A DNA stretch of 64,000 bases from Thereva unica (lineage: Eukaryota; Arthropoda; Insecta; Diptera; Therevidae): contig OX465281.1 in the NCBI GenBank assembly GCA_949987705.1, forward strand, positions 172,746,516-172,810,515. The letters run 5' to 3'. Positions 52,586 through 63,159 of this stretch are shown piece by piece. A model generated the notes under the pieces. The model was given only the letters and a program-made list of their open reading frames with translations. It searched no databases and was not told the origin of the DNA. Every line of letters starts with the position of its first letter. Position 1 is the stretch's first letter. The translations under genes and the position numbers were made by a program.

Positions 52586-53335
52586 TTACAAATATTTTCA
52601 AAGCTATTACAAAATCACAATCACAAATTTTCAGGACTATCTGTATGGGATTAGGAAGGTTCTAAATCTGTATGGGGCTTGGAGAAATTATTTTATTCTT
52701 TTTAGCTCGTTATAAAAACGTGCTATATTAAAAAGTTTTTTTTTTATCTAATAATTGTTTTCCGTTCAGTCATGTCTTTATTGTGTAGTTAGATATTGGC
52801 CTTTAATTATTAAAAAAAATCAATTTTATTTAATATTTGGATTTCACAATTTCAGTTTCAAAATGAGTGCTCTTTTCATTTTAATATTATTAAGTTTCTA
52901 TTTTGACAATAATATCTCCAATTCTTCAGTTTTATGTTTGCCTTTGCAATTCTGAATTTTTGAACAAATTTAAATTTTTTTTACAAAATACAAAAATTAC
53001 TAAGTAAAAAAAGTAAATTGAAAAACATCATAAATTGCAAACATTATAAAAATTGAAGTTAATAATAAAGATAAAACATAAACATGTGAAAAATTTATGT
53101 CAGAAATGTAAAAATCCTCAAATATGTAGTCAAAATGGGAAAATGGCAAAAACATAAAACTTATCATAAACAATTACAAAGACTTTACACATTCAAAGTC
53201 AAATCTTACAAACGCGAAAATTCCAAAAATTCCAATATTATGAATAGAGTTGCATTGTATTTCTAGGAAAGTGAAGAAAATGTGGTCTAAAAATAGATTT
53301 TGAAGTAATAATGTAGCGACGGAGGTATAAATAAA
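52586..53335. other. AT-rich interior of the TIR element, no gene seen
   Basis: Very AT-rich; no open frame with recognisable motifs. Confidence 0.45.
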
Positions 53336-53657
53336 AACTGAGGGCAAAAGCGGTTTAAGTTTTCGTAGAGGGCAAAAACGGTTTAGAGAGTTAATCCGCT
53401 TTTGCTCTAAGACTTTTGCCGTTCCGTTCTTGCTCTGAATAATAATTGAACCATTTTTGCGCTGAAATATTTTTATTCCTCTTTTGCTGCAACATCAAAT
53501 ATAACCCGCTTTTGCTCTGAGGGTGACATATGAGCGGCGAGAGCCAGAGTGACAATACTAAAATGGCTCTCCGTTAATTCGAGATGTTAAAAATTTCTGC
53601 CACTCTTATCGTGGCCGAGGCCTTACACAACAGGGGAAGCTGTAATATCTCCAGCTT

Positions 53658-54847
53658 ATTTGGGCTAGAAAATCTATGTGAAAACTCCAACACATTCAAT
53701 TTACTTGAAGTCACACTCACGCAAAGGTTTGCGTTAATACAGTGCTCTCATAAGCGGAGCTAAACGCAGCTTCTTCGGAACCAAACAGGCGGAATTGAGA
53801 ACTCGAAGAAAGAGAAATTTTCGGTATCCACCAAATTCTCTTTGTTTTTCGGTTTCGTTTTCTGGTAATCTGTTTTGGCTTCGAGCAATATTAAATATGC
53901 TCTTAAATTTTACTTCGAAATTTTGTTTTTGACTCTTTAAATATGAATTTTCGTTTATGTATATTGAGTCACGAAAAATGAGATCGAGGATAGGTGAAGT
54001 TTCTCTTTATTTATTGTTGATTCTAATTGGAAAACAGGGGGTTGTGTTGAATATAAGCTGATAGCTTTGTAGCTTCCATTATATTTTTTATGAATCTCTT
54101 TAAAGATGATTTAAAGGGATAGAGAATATTTTTATGAATTGTATTTTTAACTACGGGTTGCCTGATGTGTTTTTGAAAGGAGAATGTAAAAATGGTTTGC
54201 GGGGGTGTATGCGAAATATGCAGGGTTTTATTATTGTTATTTTTTTTAGATTATGAGCTAAAATTATGCATTTGTGAAAAATTAAATGAGATGAAAGTAG
54301 TAGTTGCAGTTTTTCAACTGATTTTCTTTGGACGCTTTAATTATCATCAGAGAAAGATCAAAAAAGGCCCAAAATGCTCGCTAGCAGCGAAACTATTTTG
54401 AAAATATTAATGAAAAAATGCGATCCGATTTTTTTTTTCACTTTTTTGAAGTTTAATAAAATTTTGTTGTTCATCATCATAAAATTAAAAAAAAAAACTG
54501 ATACGATGAACAAAAATTAAAAAGCATTTAATTTTCAAATTTGAGGTCAATTTTTGGGACTCGTATAAGATATTTTGAACCGAAATTCTAACCAGTTTGT
54601 GTTTATAAGTTGACTGAAAAAAAAAACGAAAATTTATGTGTACAGATAAAAATTTCATATTGTAACGGCTGACAGCCAATATCATAACGAACAGCCTCTA
54701 TTTTTTTTTGTTTTCTCCGGACCTATACATGCCGAGATATACGCATCTATATTTAAATAGATATTTTTCAGGGTTGTTATTTAAAGGTTTCGATACTTTT
54801 ACTTTTATCCTTCGCCTTGCGCATTGCTTCCCTTATCCTGAATCTTA
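53658..54847. other. Right interior of the hAT element, no gene seen
   Basis: No transposase motif. The short frame at 54192-54401 is Cys-containing but not recognisable. Confidence 0.45.
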
Positions 54848-54860
54848 CGAACCGCCACTG

Positions 54861-56222
54861 CCAATGCTATGCTCCAACTGAAGACGCTGAAGATGACATC
54901 AAAGACGAGTTCTATTTGCGGCTGAATGAGGTTTTTCGCTGTATTCCAAGAGGAGACATCACTGTATTAATGGGTGACTTAAAAGCACAGATCGGCCATG
55001 ACAACACCGGCCTTGAACAAACAATTGGAAATCAAGGTCTAAGCCAAGTTACCAATAACAATGGTGAGCTTTTCGTTGACGTCTGTAGCTCCCACCAACT
55101 CATGGTAGGTGGAACTTACTTTTGTCACAAGAAGATACACAAAGAGACCTGGGTATCGCCCGATGGTAGAACGAGAAATCAGATAGATGATGTGGCCGTC
55201 AGCCGCAGATGGAGAACTATCCTTGAGGATGTCAGGAGTTTCAGGGGAGCAGACACTGGCAGCGACCACCATTTGGTAGTAGCAACTATTCGCCTTAAAA
55301 TCGTCGCAATAAGAAACGTACAACGCGATGCTATAAACCGTAGACGGTTCAACGTAGACCTTCTGCGGGAGATCGGTAAAAAGCGGGAATTTGCTGCAAA
55401 CCTACAACAAATATTAAACCAGCACAACGTTTCTGACGACACAAATATTGAAGAGCTGTGGAGTAGGACAAAGGGCGCAATATTGACGGCTGCGGAAATG
55501 AGCATCGGTTATGTCCCAAGAAACCAGCAACACTGGATCTCGGACACAACCTGGCAAAAAATAGAACGCAGGAGAGCCCTAAAAAATAACGTAAACTCTA
55601 CAAGCGACCCCGAAAGACGTTACCAACTGGAACGGGAGTATTCCCAATTACACCGGGAGGTAAAGAGAAGTGTCCGGCGTGATAAAAGGCAGCAGATAAA
55701 TGAGCTCGCAGAAAAAGCGGAAAACGCGGAAAACACAGGCAACAGTAAGGTGCTGTACCAAATTACAAAACAGCTCACGGGAAAGCACCCTACTAAAAAG
55801 CATGCCGTTAAGAGTGCGGATGGAAGGCTGCTGTGCAGCGACGAGGAGCAGCTCCAAAGATGGAGAGATTACTTCTTCGCCGCCCTGAATGGTTCATTTA
55901 CACAGGAACCTCAGGAAACCAGCAACAATGCACAGACTATAAGAATCACCACCCGAGCCCCATCCAAGACGGAAATAGTAACCGCAATTCATGCGATGGC
56001 CAATGGTAAAGCAGCTGGGAAAGATGGCATCCCACCAAAATTGTTGAAAGCCGATTCAAGCCTCATAGCAGATGCGCTTCAGTCAATCCTGGAAATAGCA
56101 TGGAACACCTGTACCTTTCCGGAGGATTGGACGGAAGGTATCATAGTCAAAATACCAAAAAAGGGGGATCTAACAATATGCGACAACAGGCGGCATACAA
56201 TGGGGTTTGTTAGACCGCCTTA
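54861..56222 (+). pseudogene. LINE D endonuclease second part and start of RT
   Basis: Continues the endonuclease after the hAT: QCYAPTEDAEDDIKDEFY, DITVLMGDLKAQIG, TWVSPDGRTRNQIDDVAVSR and the catalytic GADTGSDHHLVVATI. The linker is rich in charged residues (RRDKRQQINELAEKAENAE). RT starts with HAMANGKAAGKDGIPPKLLK and WTEGIIVKIPKKGDLTICDN, then stops abruptly: after DNRR the sequence switches to an unrelated end at TAA 56220-56222. The palm up to the YADD box is deleted. MGDLKAQIG has K where RTE endonucleases usually have N, a likely inactivating change. Confidence 0.85.
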
Positions 56223-56868
56223 AGGATCTCGACTACGCAGATGATATCTGTTTGCTGGCCCACAGACACCAGGACCTCAAAACATGATTAACAATTTGGC
56301 AACAGAAAGTAGTCCAGCAGGCTTAAGACTAAATCCAACTAAAACTAAAGAAATGCGGATAAATGCAAACACCATTGAACGGACTGCGCTGAATAACCGT
56401 GACGTGGAACTGGTCGATAAATTCTGCTACCTCGGTAGTATTATTACCGAAAATGGCGGTGAAGAAGAAGATGTCAGTTCCAGAATAAATAAAGCACGAG
56501 GTGCATATGCATGCCTGTTCCGCATATGGAGATCAACGGAGATCTCAACTAACACCAAATTGCGGCTGTTCAACTCCAACGTGAAGGCAGTACTTTTGTA
56601 CGGTTGCGAAACATGGAAAGTCTCCCAACTCATCACAGGGCGCCTACAAGTCTTCGTCAACAGATGCTTGCGTCGTATCCTAAAAATCCGCTGGCAGGAT
56701 AGAATTTCAAACGAAGAACTATGGCGCCGTGCCGGCCAAGAAAGGATAGACGACCAAATCAGACGAAGGAAATGGAATTGGGTTGGCCACACCTTGCGAC
56801 GCGAAAATAAAAATCTAGCCAAACAGGCCCTCGACTGGAATCCGCAAGGATCCCGTCGAGTCGGATGA
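56223..56868 (+). pseudogene. LINE D RT active-site box and C-terminal domain
   Basis: LDYADDICLLAHRHQDL (56230-56280) holds the YADD box, directly after the deletion. A frameshift follows, then from 56284 the thumb and C-terminal part: PAGLRLNPTKTKEMRINA, VDKFCYLGSIITENGGEEED, LLYGCETWKVS and RRKWNWVGHTLRRENKNLAK. These are typical RTE/Craft-type tail blocks. The 3' UTR runs on to the (GAT)n tail at about 57017-57030. Confidence 0.82.
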
Positions 56869-57342
56869 CCTAGGACAACATGGAGGAGAACCCTATTAGC
56901 AGAAGCCGCAACAACTGGGAGATCCTGGTCGGAGCTGAGAGCTGTCGCGCAAAACAGAGTCCGCTGGAGAGCAACTGTTTCCGCCCTATGTCCCATGAGG
57001 GATTAAAGGAGCACAATGATGATGATGATGTTTTACATTGATGGAATAGCTCTTATCTATATAAATATAATTGGAGTGTCTGTCTGTAATTTCAAAATAA
57101 TTATGTTTTTTTAAGTTTTTTTGGTTATTTACATGTAATTAAAACAAAATCCACTATTTTTAAAATTTTTGTCTGTCTGTATGTCTGTATGTCTGTCTGT
57201 TTGGCCGCGGTAATCTCGGAAACGGCTGGGCCGATCGGGATGGGACTTTCACTGGAAGATTCAGTATTTTTGCGAGCATGTTTTAGGCTATTTATATACA
57301 CCGTATATTAGCTCTATCTGTATGTATGTATGGATGTATGTA

Positions 57343-57827
57343 TTTTTTTTTTTTTATGTGATAGACTAGAGACTTAGGGAAAGCCCCCTTTGTACTGTTC
57401 GACAATCTATTTTTTTTCGTATAGAATGTCGAACAGCAGCTCTAGCCGGAAGATAGAGAGTAGAGTAGAAAGAGAGAGAAGGACGGAACTGCCACAACCT
57501 AGCCGTGATATATTATTCCACCTACTTCCAACCATTTCACGACTCTGGCATCGGGGCATTTGAGGAACAACTCGCTGGAGTGTTATGCCTCCTGAAACGA
57601 GTTGAATCTCATCAGCCAACCGATGACATGCGCTTGGTGGAGCGGGGAAGGACTAGCGAAGGCTATGACAGGGGGAATCAGGAATGTAAAGAGGGGAGAA
57701 GAAAGAAGGAAAATTATGTGGGCGGGAAAGTGGAAAAGGCGAAGGACCGTGGGGCTCGGCCGGGATTCGAACCCGGGACCTCTGGGATAGTAGTCAGGCG
57801 CCTTACCCCTAGACTACCGAGGCCCCC
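57343..57827 (-). mobile_element. tRNA-derived SINE sharing both ends with LINE C
   Basis: On the minus strand: a tRNA-like head, a body and an oligo-A tail, flanked by ATGTATGTA at 57334-57342 and 57828-57836. The tail CTCTAGTCTATCACATAAAA matches the 3' end of LINE C (CTTAGACTATCACATAAAA). The middle shares AGGAGGCATAACACTCCAGC and nearby bases with the LINE C 5' region (27837-27818). The flanks lie in a TGTA-rich tract, so the duplication is probable rather than proven. Confidence 0.82.
57751..57826 (-). repeat. tRNA-like Pol III promoter head of the SINE
   Basis: The minus strand has A-box-like CGGTAGTCTAGGGGTAAGG and a perfect B box GGTTCGAATCC (57773-57763) with a CCGGG/CCCGG T-arm stem. 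The GGGGC...GCCCC ends partly pair like an acceptor stem. The anticodon arm does not fold well and no terminator follows, so it is the promoter of the SINE, not a tRNA gene. Confidence 0.75.
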
Positions 57828-59679
57828 ATGTATGTAGACAAAACTTAAAACTTGATTTTGACCCACTTCCATATAACCGTTCAACTTCAAATTTTGCACA
57901 TATATTTAGTTCGGGTGACAATGTAATCTGACCACTTTGTAAAAAAATCAAGATGGCGGTTCCAAGATGGCGGGTGAATTTCGCAATTGGGCTCGCCGAT
58001 CCCCGACATGGGTATCAAATGAAAGGGGATGATAATTAGAGTACAATTACCTATTTTTTGTCATTATAAATTCAAAATGGCGACCAACTATGCCGGACTC
58101 ACCTTTTCTTTACAACCCACTCGATATGGGTACCAAACAAAAGGATATGACAAGTAGAATACTATTACCTGAGCGGCGTCATTCAAATCTATCTATCTAT
58201 ATAAATGTAAATGGCGTGTCTGTCTGTGATTTAAAAATATAGTTCTGTTTCATATGGTTATCGATCTTCTATCTATCTATCTATCTATCTATCTATATAA
58301 TTATAATTGGAGTGTCTGTCTGTGATTTCAAAACCCATTTTTAAAATTGTTGGCTGTATGTATTGCAATGGGGATTTCACAAGAAGATTTAATACTTTTG
58401 CGGCCATATTTTAGGCGAATACGACTATCAGATACGATTATCGGTACCGACTATCGTGTCCGACTACCGGGTTACTTTTTAGTCTAACCTATAGGAGAAG
58501 GAAAGCAAGTGATCATTCGAATTGTATACTTGACAGACCTGTATCTAAATATCTAGATATTCCAAAAAATATCCTGATCGTTTTATAGGAAACATTCACG
58601 GAACAATCGATATTTAAATAGGCTCTTTCAGGTCTACAATTGCAATGATAAAAAGTTTGTACTCTATCAGGGATATATTTTTCCCGATTATCGCCTTCGG
58701 TTTTTCAGTCTGATCCGACAGTAGAATATGGTTTCGAAAGGCAGCCATCGATATTTATTATCGGCCTTGAAAATACTACTCCTTCTGAAACTTCGACTCT
58801 TTTAAAAATGACTTCCACTTTTTGACTTTCCTCGCTATGAAGGATTTTTATTGATTGTAATAATAGGTACGCATTCTTTCCGATTCTGGCTTCTTTTTCA
58901 CTCGAAAAAAAAAAATTATTTTGTTGATATACATATACTAGCGAGCCGTAATTGGGATTCCATTTTATAGAAATAAAGAAGTATGCATAGCAAAGGGAAC
59001 TTCCAAAACCTCAATTTCAGTAGACAATTTACAATATTAAAAAAGGAAACCGCAAACAATGTAAATACAAAAGTCGCATGCCATATTATCCTACAAGAGA
59101 AATTAGGTAAACAGGTGAATGTTCAGGTATTGTTTTGGGTCGAAAATTCGGCCTTCCAGGAATGGCAATAAAAAAACGAGTACCTGTTTTTTATGATGGG
59201 TTAAAAAGAAGTCTATGAATAGGATATTTAAAACAAGGTTCTGCCAATTATTGTAACGGTACACTTTAAAGGAAGCTAGAGTATTTCATTCAACACTTTA
59301 GTCTTGAAGAAGGCTTTGAATGATCGAGTTTTGTTTCGTAACGAAGTGATTTTGTGACGAAGCAGTTTAACCTTGGTTATAGAAAAAAAATTGTTTTAAT
59401 TGATTTGGTGATTTAGCGTGAATTTATTGAGATAATTTTGAATTTTATTTTTTTTTTCCCAATCTGTGATTTTTTAAATTAAAGTGGAAATTAATAAGTG
59501 TAAATAAGAGATATCTGTGAAAATTCGAGTAGGCGTTGCAAGGCACGCGGGTTTTTGCTAGTTTTCAATAAAATCACACTCGAAACAGCACTTTCCGCGG
59601 AACGAAAACTTCTTTCCCTTTGATTTTAATGGGACTTTGATATTTCACGAATTTAAGTTGGGACTTCATACAACCACAC

Positions 59680-60565
59680 ACACACACCTACAGCATGGCT
59701 TGTAAATATAGATGGCTTTGGTATGGAGCCAAAATAATTGATAACATAATCAAAAATCATGCCATCAAAAAGAGAAAGAGAGATTTGTCTACATTGTTCT
59801 CTTAAAATTCACAATCGGAAATAAATAGAGTTTCAATTATTTTTGCACCAGAAGTTACCAACAAATTAAAAAATATTTTTAGAAGAAACAACATGCTTAT
59901 GGTGTTTTCCAATCCCTTCAGATTAAAAAATCAATTTATTTCCCTAAAAGACAGAAAAGAACCCTTAGATAAACCAGGGATTTATGAGATCACTTGCAAC
60001 GACTGTAACCGTAAGTATTATGGACAAACGAAACGAAACGTACGAAAAAGATTTAAAGAACATATGAACTACATAAAAAACAATGAAGCCAACAAATCTT
60101 CTTTTGCCAGTCATGCTTTAGGTGAAAAGCATTTTTCCACATCCGAAGCCAACGTTCGTCTACATATTACAACACATAACGGACAACAGAAAATTAGACG
60201 CATACAAAAGTTTTTACATACACAGAAATACGGACTCCTTAAATGCAGACAAAGGAAATATAGATTCCTATTTATTTAATTTGAATTAAATAGCATAACA
60301 GTTGTTTTTGTATACAGTTATTCCATTCAAACAAAAGAAATATAGATCCTTTTTTCCTTTAAATAGACTTAGTATACCGTTAGTATACATACTATATTAG
60401 ATCTAATTACAAATCCTTAGACCTTTAGTGCTAGCCGTGTTGCTGATGATGACCGATTACATCGGTTGAAATGCATTCAACGAATTAAATTGTTTGTTAA
60501 ATTAATTTTAATAACCGAAATTTTTGTACATTCAATAAAAAAGGTGTTGTTAATATCTTAAAACC
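59680..60565 (+). mobile_element. Penelope-like element, 3' part
   Basis: A decayed linker NGFGMEPKIIDNIIKNHAIK (59708 on) with stops, then the endonuclease ORF, then a 3' end (AATTTTTGTACATTC to TTAATATCTTAAAACC) that also ends the minus-strand fragment at 47405. RT is not present here. The truncation point on the left is near 59680. Confidence 0.72.
59893..60279 (+). pseudogene. Penelope GIY-YIG endonuclease domain
   Basis: 128 codons. KPGIYEITCNDCNRKYYGQT with a Cys-x2-Cys insert between GIY and YYG is the Penelope-type GIY-YIG nuclease; RNVRKRFKEHMNYI holds the conserved Arg and the KEH block, and FASHALGEKHF the HxxxxxH block. The nuclease nicks DNA to prime reverse transcription. The upstream frame has stops, so it cannot be made with RT. 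The ORF itself is open. Confidence 0.82.
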
Positions 60566-62575
60566 AATTTTACAGTAAAATAGGTATTGTTTCTATATTT
60601 CTTTCCATATCGTATAACATTTGCACTGGGAGAGTTGCTCATCATGATATTCTCTAAAAAATGAGCACCGGTAGAGGTCACTAGGTGCAATTGTAAATAA
60701 CTTCCAAACCATAACTTCTTGCAAATAACTTGTAACAGCATAATGGCGCGATAAAATAGTGGGCGCCACTTATGCGAGGTATTACCCCCTTAGCCATAAG
60801 CCCGGAAAAGCATGACCAAGGAGCCAATACCATACATAAGGAAGGAAACAAAATTCCGGAACTCCTACGCCGGCCACACGGAGTTATCTAGCTCGCCGGA
60901 GGGGTCGTGGGGTGTGTGGCCGGGCCTTACCGCGGTTGGTTCACCACTTACCTGTGCCTGTGCAACTTTGAATCCCGCCTCCATCATTCTCCGATCATCG
61001 CCTGAGCCGCGTCAAACCCTGAAAAGGAATGACATCCGCCCCAACCATTCCACAGGAAAAATTTTTAACGCCTGGACATTCTATTATTTATAACCATTTA
61101 ATCATCACAACAAACAATACAATGAATTATCATCAACCACGACAATAATTATATATCCTTGTCAGCTATTAAAATTAAACGATCAAATTCAACGAAATTA
61201 ACATCTCAGTACTATAGGTACATAGGTATGAAACTCAAAATAAAAAAAGGCGCAGCACTGGCACCAATACTCCTCGTTTTGTACAAACGATATTACAAAT
61301 AACCGTATAAACTAACGGGAGAACAAATTACCGGAACCAACACAAGGATTAACCAACACAAGAATGAAAAAAAAATTGATCTAACAAGGAGCAAAATACT
61401 GTCATAAATACTTTTAAATACGATAACCCTTAATACTAACTACATGTAAAATTATGAGTTATTGATATGTAAAATCATGAACAAAATGTTTTCTGTTTTT
61501 TTTTTTTTTTTTTTTGTTATTTTCTGTTATTGTAGTTGGTATATTTTTGTGTGTGTGCGTCGTATATTTCGTTGTAATTTAGTATATAGTTGTGGTTGGG
61601 GTTAAATATAATGAATAAAATAAAAAAATAATTATAATTGTGAAAGTCCACAAGGAAATGTAAATAAGAATTAAATATAGTGAATATAATAACAAAGTAC
61701 ATATTTAAAAAAGCTGTATTTTCTTGTTTGTTTTTTTTTTCTTTTATATATTGTTATGTTGCTCTTCGTTTAACTTAACTGACCTCGTACACAGTTTCAA
61801 ACTCCCCCACGAACACTTCGATTAAGGATGATTAAAAACCCAAAAAACGTTTTTTTTTTTCTTCCTTTGTTTCCCTTTTGTTTTCCAAGTCTGATTTTTA
61901 GTTGATTAAAAAATATTATCTGGGGCGTTTGCCCGGAGCTTATCACTCAACGTCCAAACCTGGCCTCTATAGATAAAAGGAAAATTTCGCAAAAACTTAC
62001 GCTTCAAGAACGGCAAGACAATTTCCCCTAAATTTCTTTTATTTAAATCGCCAAGCAGAAGAACTGCCCCAGAAAACACATCTGGCTCACTCGTATATAC
62101 AACGAATTCCTCTTCTTACTTCCGATGCCTCTTGTCCATCGATATAATACTTTTGCGGCTGCCTCTTTCTCTCAATGTCCCAGGTATCAGGCCTTGCGGT
62201 CAAAAAGGTTCAATCCACACAAACCGTACATCAAATATAGTATATAGACATATTTCACTTCGAGAAATAATCTTTCAATTTATTTATTTAATAATTAAAC
62301 TTTAATTACAACAATTCCTCACGGGTTTACAGGTAACGCGTCCCTTTAACATGAATTTCCAAAATCAGACTGTCAAAAACCATTTTTTCCTCTACAAAAT
62401 TTTTTTTCCCTGCGCCTACTTGTTTCCAATTTTCAAATTTTCCTTCTTCCTTCCAAGTGATTTACTACAAATTTCCCATTTCCACGCAGTGTTTTCGAAA
62501 GACAATTTCCCATTCAAAATAAATTTTACAACCGACCGTTACAAACTTCAAAGTTTTCTAATCACGTTATTTTCA
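60566..62575. other. Intergenic, no gene seen; GC-rich patch
   Basis: A GC-rich island at about 60780-61040 (CGGCCACACGGAG, GGGGTCGTGGGG) stands out from its AT-rich surroundings and resembles a LINE 5' UTR in composition, but nothing coding follows. Poly-T runs lie at 61498-61516 and 61850-61860. Confidence 0.4.
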
Positions 62576-62740
62576 CTATTTGTTTACTCGAAAACAACTG
62601 AACAGAAGGAGCAGCAATTTGCATCTCTTAGGAAATCGTAAGCATTGGGATGCTTGATTAGCGATTTGGAATATGTGATCATTCTTTCGCAAGTTCTCAG
62701 ATAAAGTTATACCCAAGATAACCAGTGCCGTCTCAATTCG
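62576..62740 (-). pseudogene. LINE C family fragment
   Basis: The minus strand reads LVILGITLSENLRKNDHIFQ then QASQCLRFPKRCKLLL, matching the C-terminal region of the LINE C protein (NILGITLSDDLRWNNHIFQ, QASQCLGFLKRCKFLL). Only about 45 residues remain. Confidence 0.75.
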
Positions 62741-62744
62741 ATGT

Positions 62745-63105
62745 TCAAGGATACAACCATATAACCTGAGTTGAACAATGGTGGCCCCGACCACATTTCT
62801 TCATTTTGCTCTGAGATGAGTGTTGATGAAAATAACAACATGACTAGGCCTACTGGGGATACTATGTAAAAACGCTACTTCCATGCTACTTCAAAGGTGG
62901 TGCGGAAACCTCAGCCCTATATTTCGAAAACCATCGGTTCTGCGTAAATTTCCTATAGGACATTTTTATGCAAATTTATATCACAATCAATCTTTACATA
63001 GCCAAAAATTACATAAAACCGATAATTTTCGAGATATTTGATAACAATGATTATTGTGACCTTTGATCCTAATGAAAAGGCCTCATAATTCGAATACAAT
63101 AGGCT
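62745..63105. other. Intergenic, no gene seen
   Basis: No coding sequence or clear repeat ends. Diverged 128-bp-family sequence starts near 63100 (GTGGCGGCCACTTCAAG). Confidence 0.4.
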
Positions 63106-63159
63106 ATGTTGTTAGATCTGTGGCGGCCACTTCAAGGGGGTGGTTTACCATTTTCTTCA

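Larger units (their letters stand above)
50826..53657. mobile_element. 2.8-kb TIR transposon with mirrored arrays of a 13-bp motif
   Basis: The 40-bp ends, AAGCTGGAGATATTACA and onward to AGGCC at 50865, are inverted at 53619-53657. Inside each end lies a cluster of AGAGCAAAAGCGG-like motifs: left at about 50887, 50915, 50944, 50974, 51005 and 51033 (forward) and 51061, 51093, 51121 (reverse). On the right they lie at about 53340 and 53367 (forward) and 53396, 53424, 53451, 53480 and 53507 (reverse). The outermost motifs continue outward as GACACCCTCAGAGC on both sides. No transposase was found; the centre contains an antisense RTE fragment and 128-bp-family repeats. Confidence 0.8.
49182..54860. 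mobile_element. 5.7-kb hAT element without transposase
   Basis: Ends CAGTGGCGGTTC and GAACCGCCACTG are perfect 12-bp inverted repeats; subterminal GGAAGCA(A/C)TG-like blocks occur at both ends. An 8-bp duplication CCAATGCT lies at 49174-49181 and 54861-54868, the hAT signature. Removing it rejoins the LINE D endonuclease frame. No hAT transposase is seen; the inside is filled by a probable Helitron, a second TIR transposon and AT-rich DNA. Confidence 0.9.
48530..57030 (+). mobile_element. RTE-like LINE D, split by a hAT transposon
   Basis: Begins after TTTTACATTGA (48519-48529) and ends in a (GAT)n tail before a second TTTTACATTGA (57031-57041), an 11-bp target duplication. Without the hAT it is about 2.8 kb: a GC-richer 5' UTR (48530-48825), endonuclease, a truncated RT and a short 3' UTR. 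The (GAT)n tail and the endonuclease style (RIGSWNVRTLLAEGRLDEI) are RTE-like. The RT core is deleted, so it was dead or was inserted already defective. Confidence 0.88.
57056..59563 (+). repeat. Helitron-like repeat cluster with several 5' ends and one 3' end
   Basis: Starts resembling insect Helitron 5' ends occur at 57056 (TCTATATAAATATAATTGGAG), 58200 (TCTATATAAATGTAAATGG) and 58264-58310 (an (ATCT)n run, then ATAATTATAATTGGAGTGTC). The block GGAAACGGCTGGGCCGATCG at 57218 is typical of these elements. A possible 3' end GGCACGCGGGTTTTTGCTAG followed by T is at 59543-59562. Between 57836 and 58190 are 128-bp-family units. I see no Rep or helicase. Exact element limits are uncertain. Confidence 0.45.

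Noticed and set aside
57751..57826. A functional tRNA gene on the minus strand
   Set aside because: The B box is perfect but the anticodon arm does not fold well, and the sequence runs into a SINE body with LINE-like tail and flanking duplication.
60780..61093. Coding exon in the GC-rich patch
   Set aside because: The 93-codon frame has no recognisable domain or splice context; composition alone suggests an old LINE 5' region.
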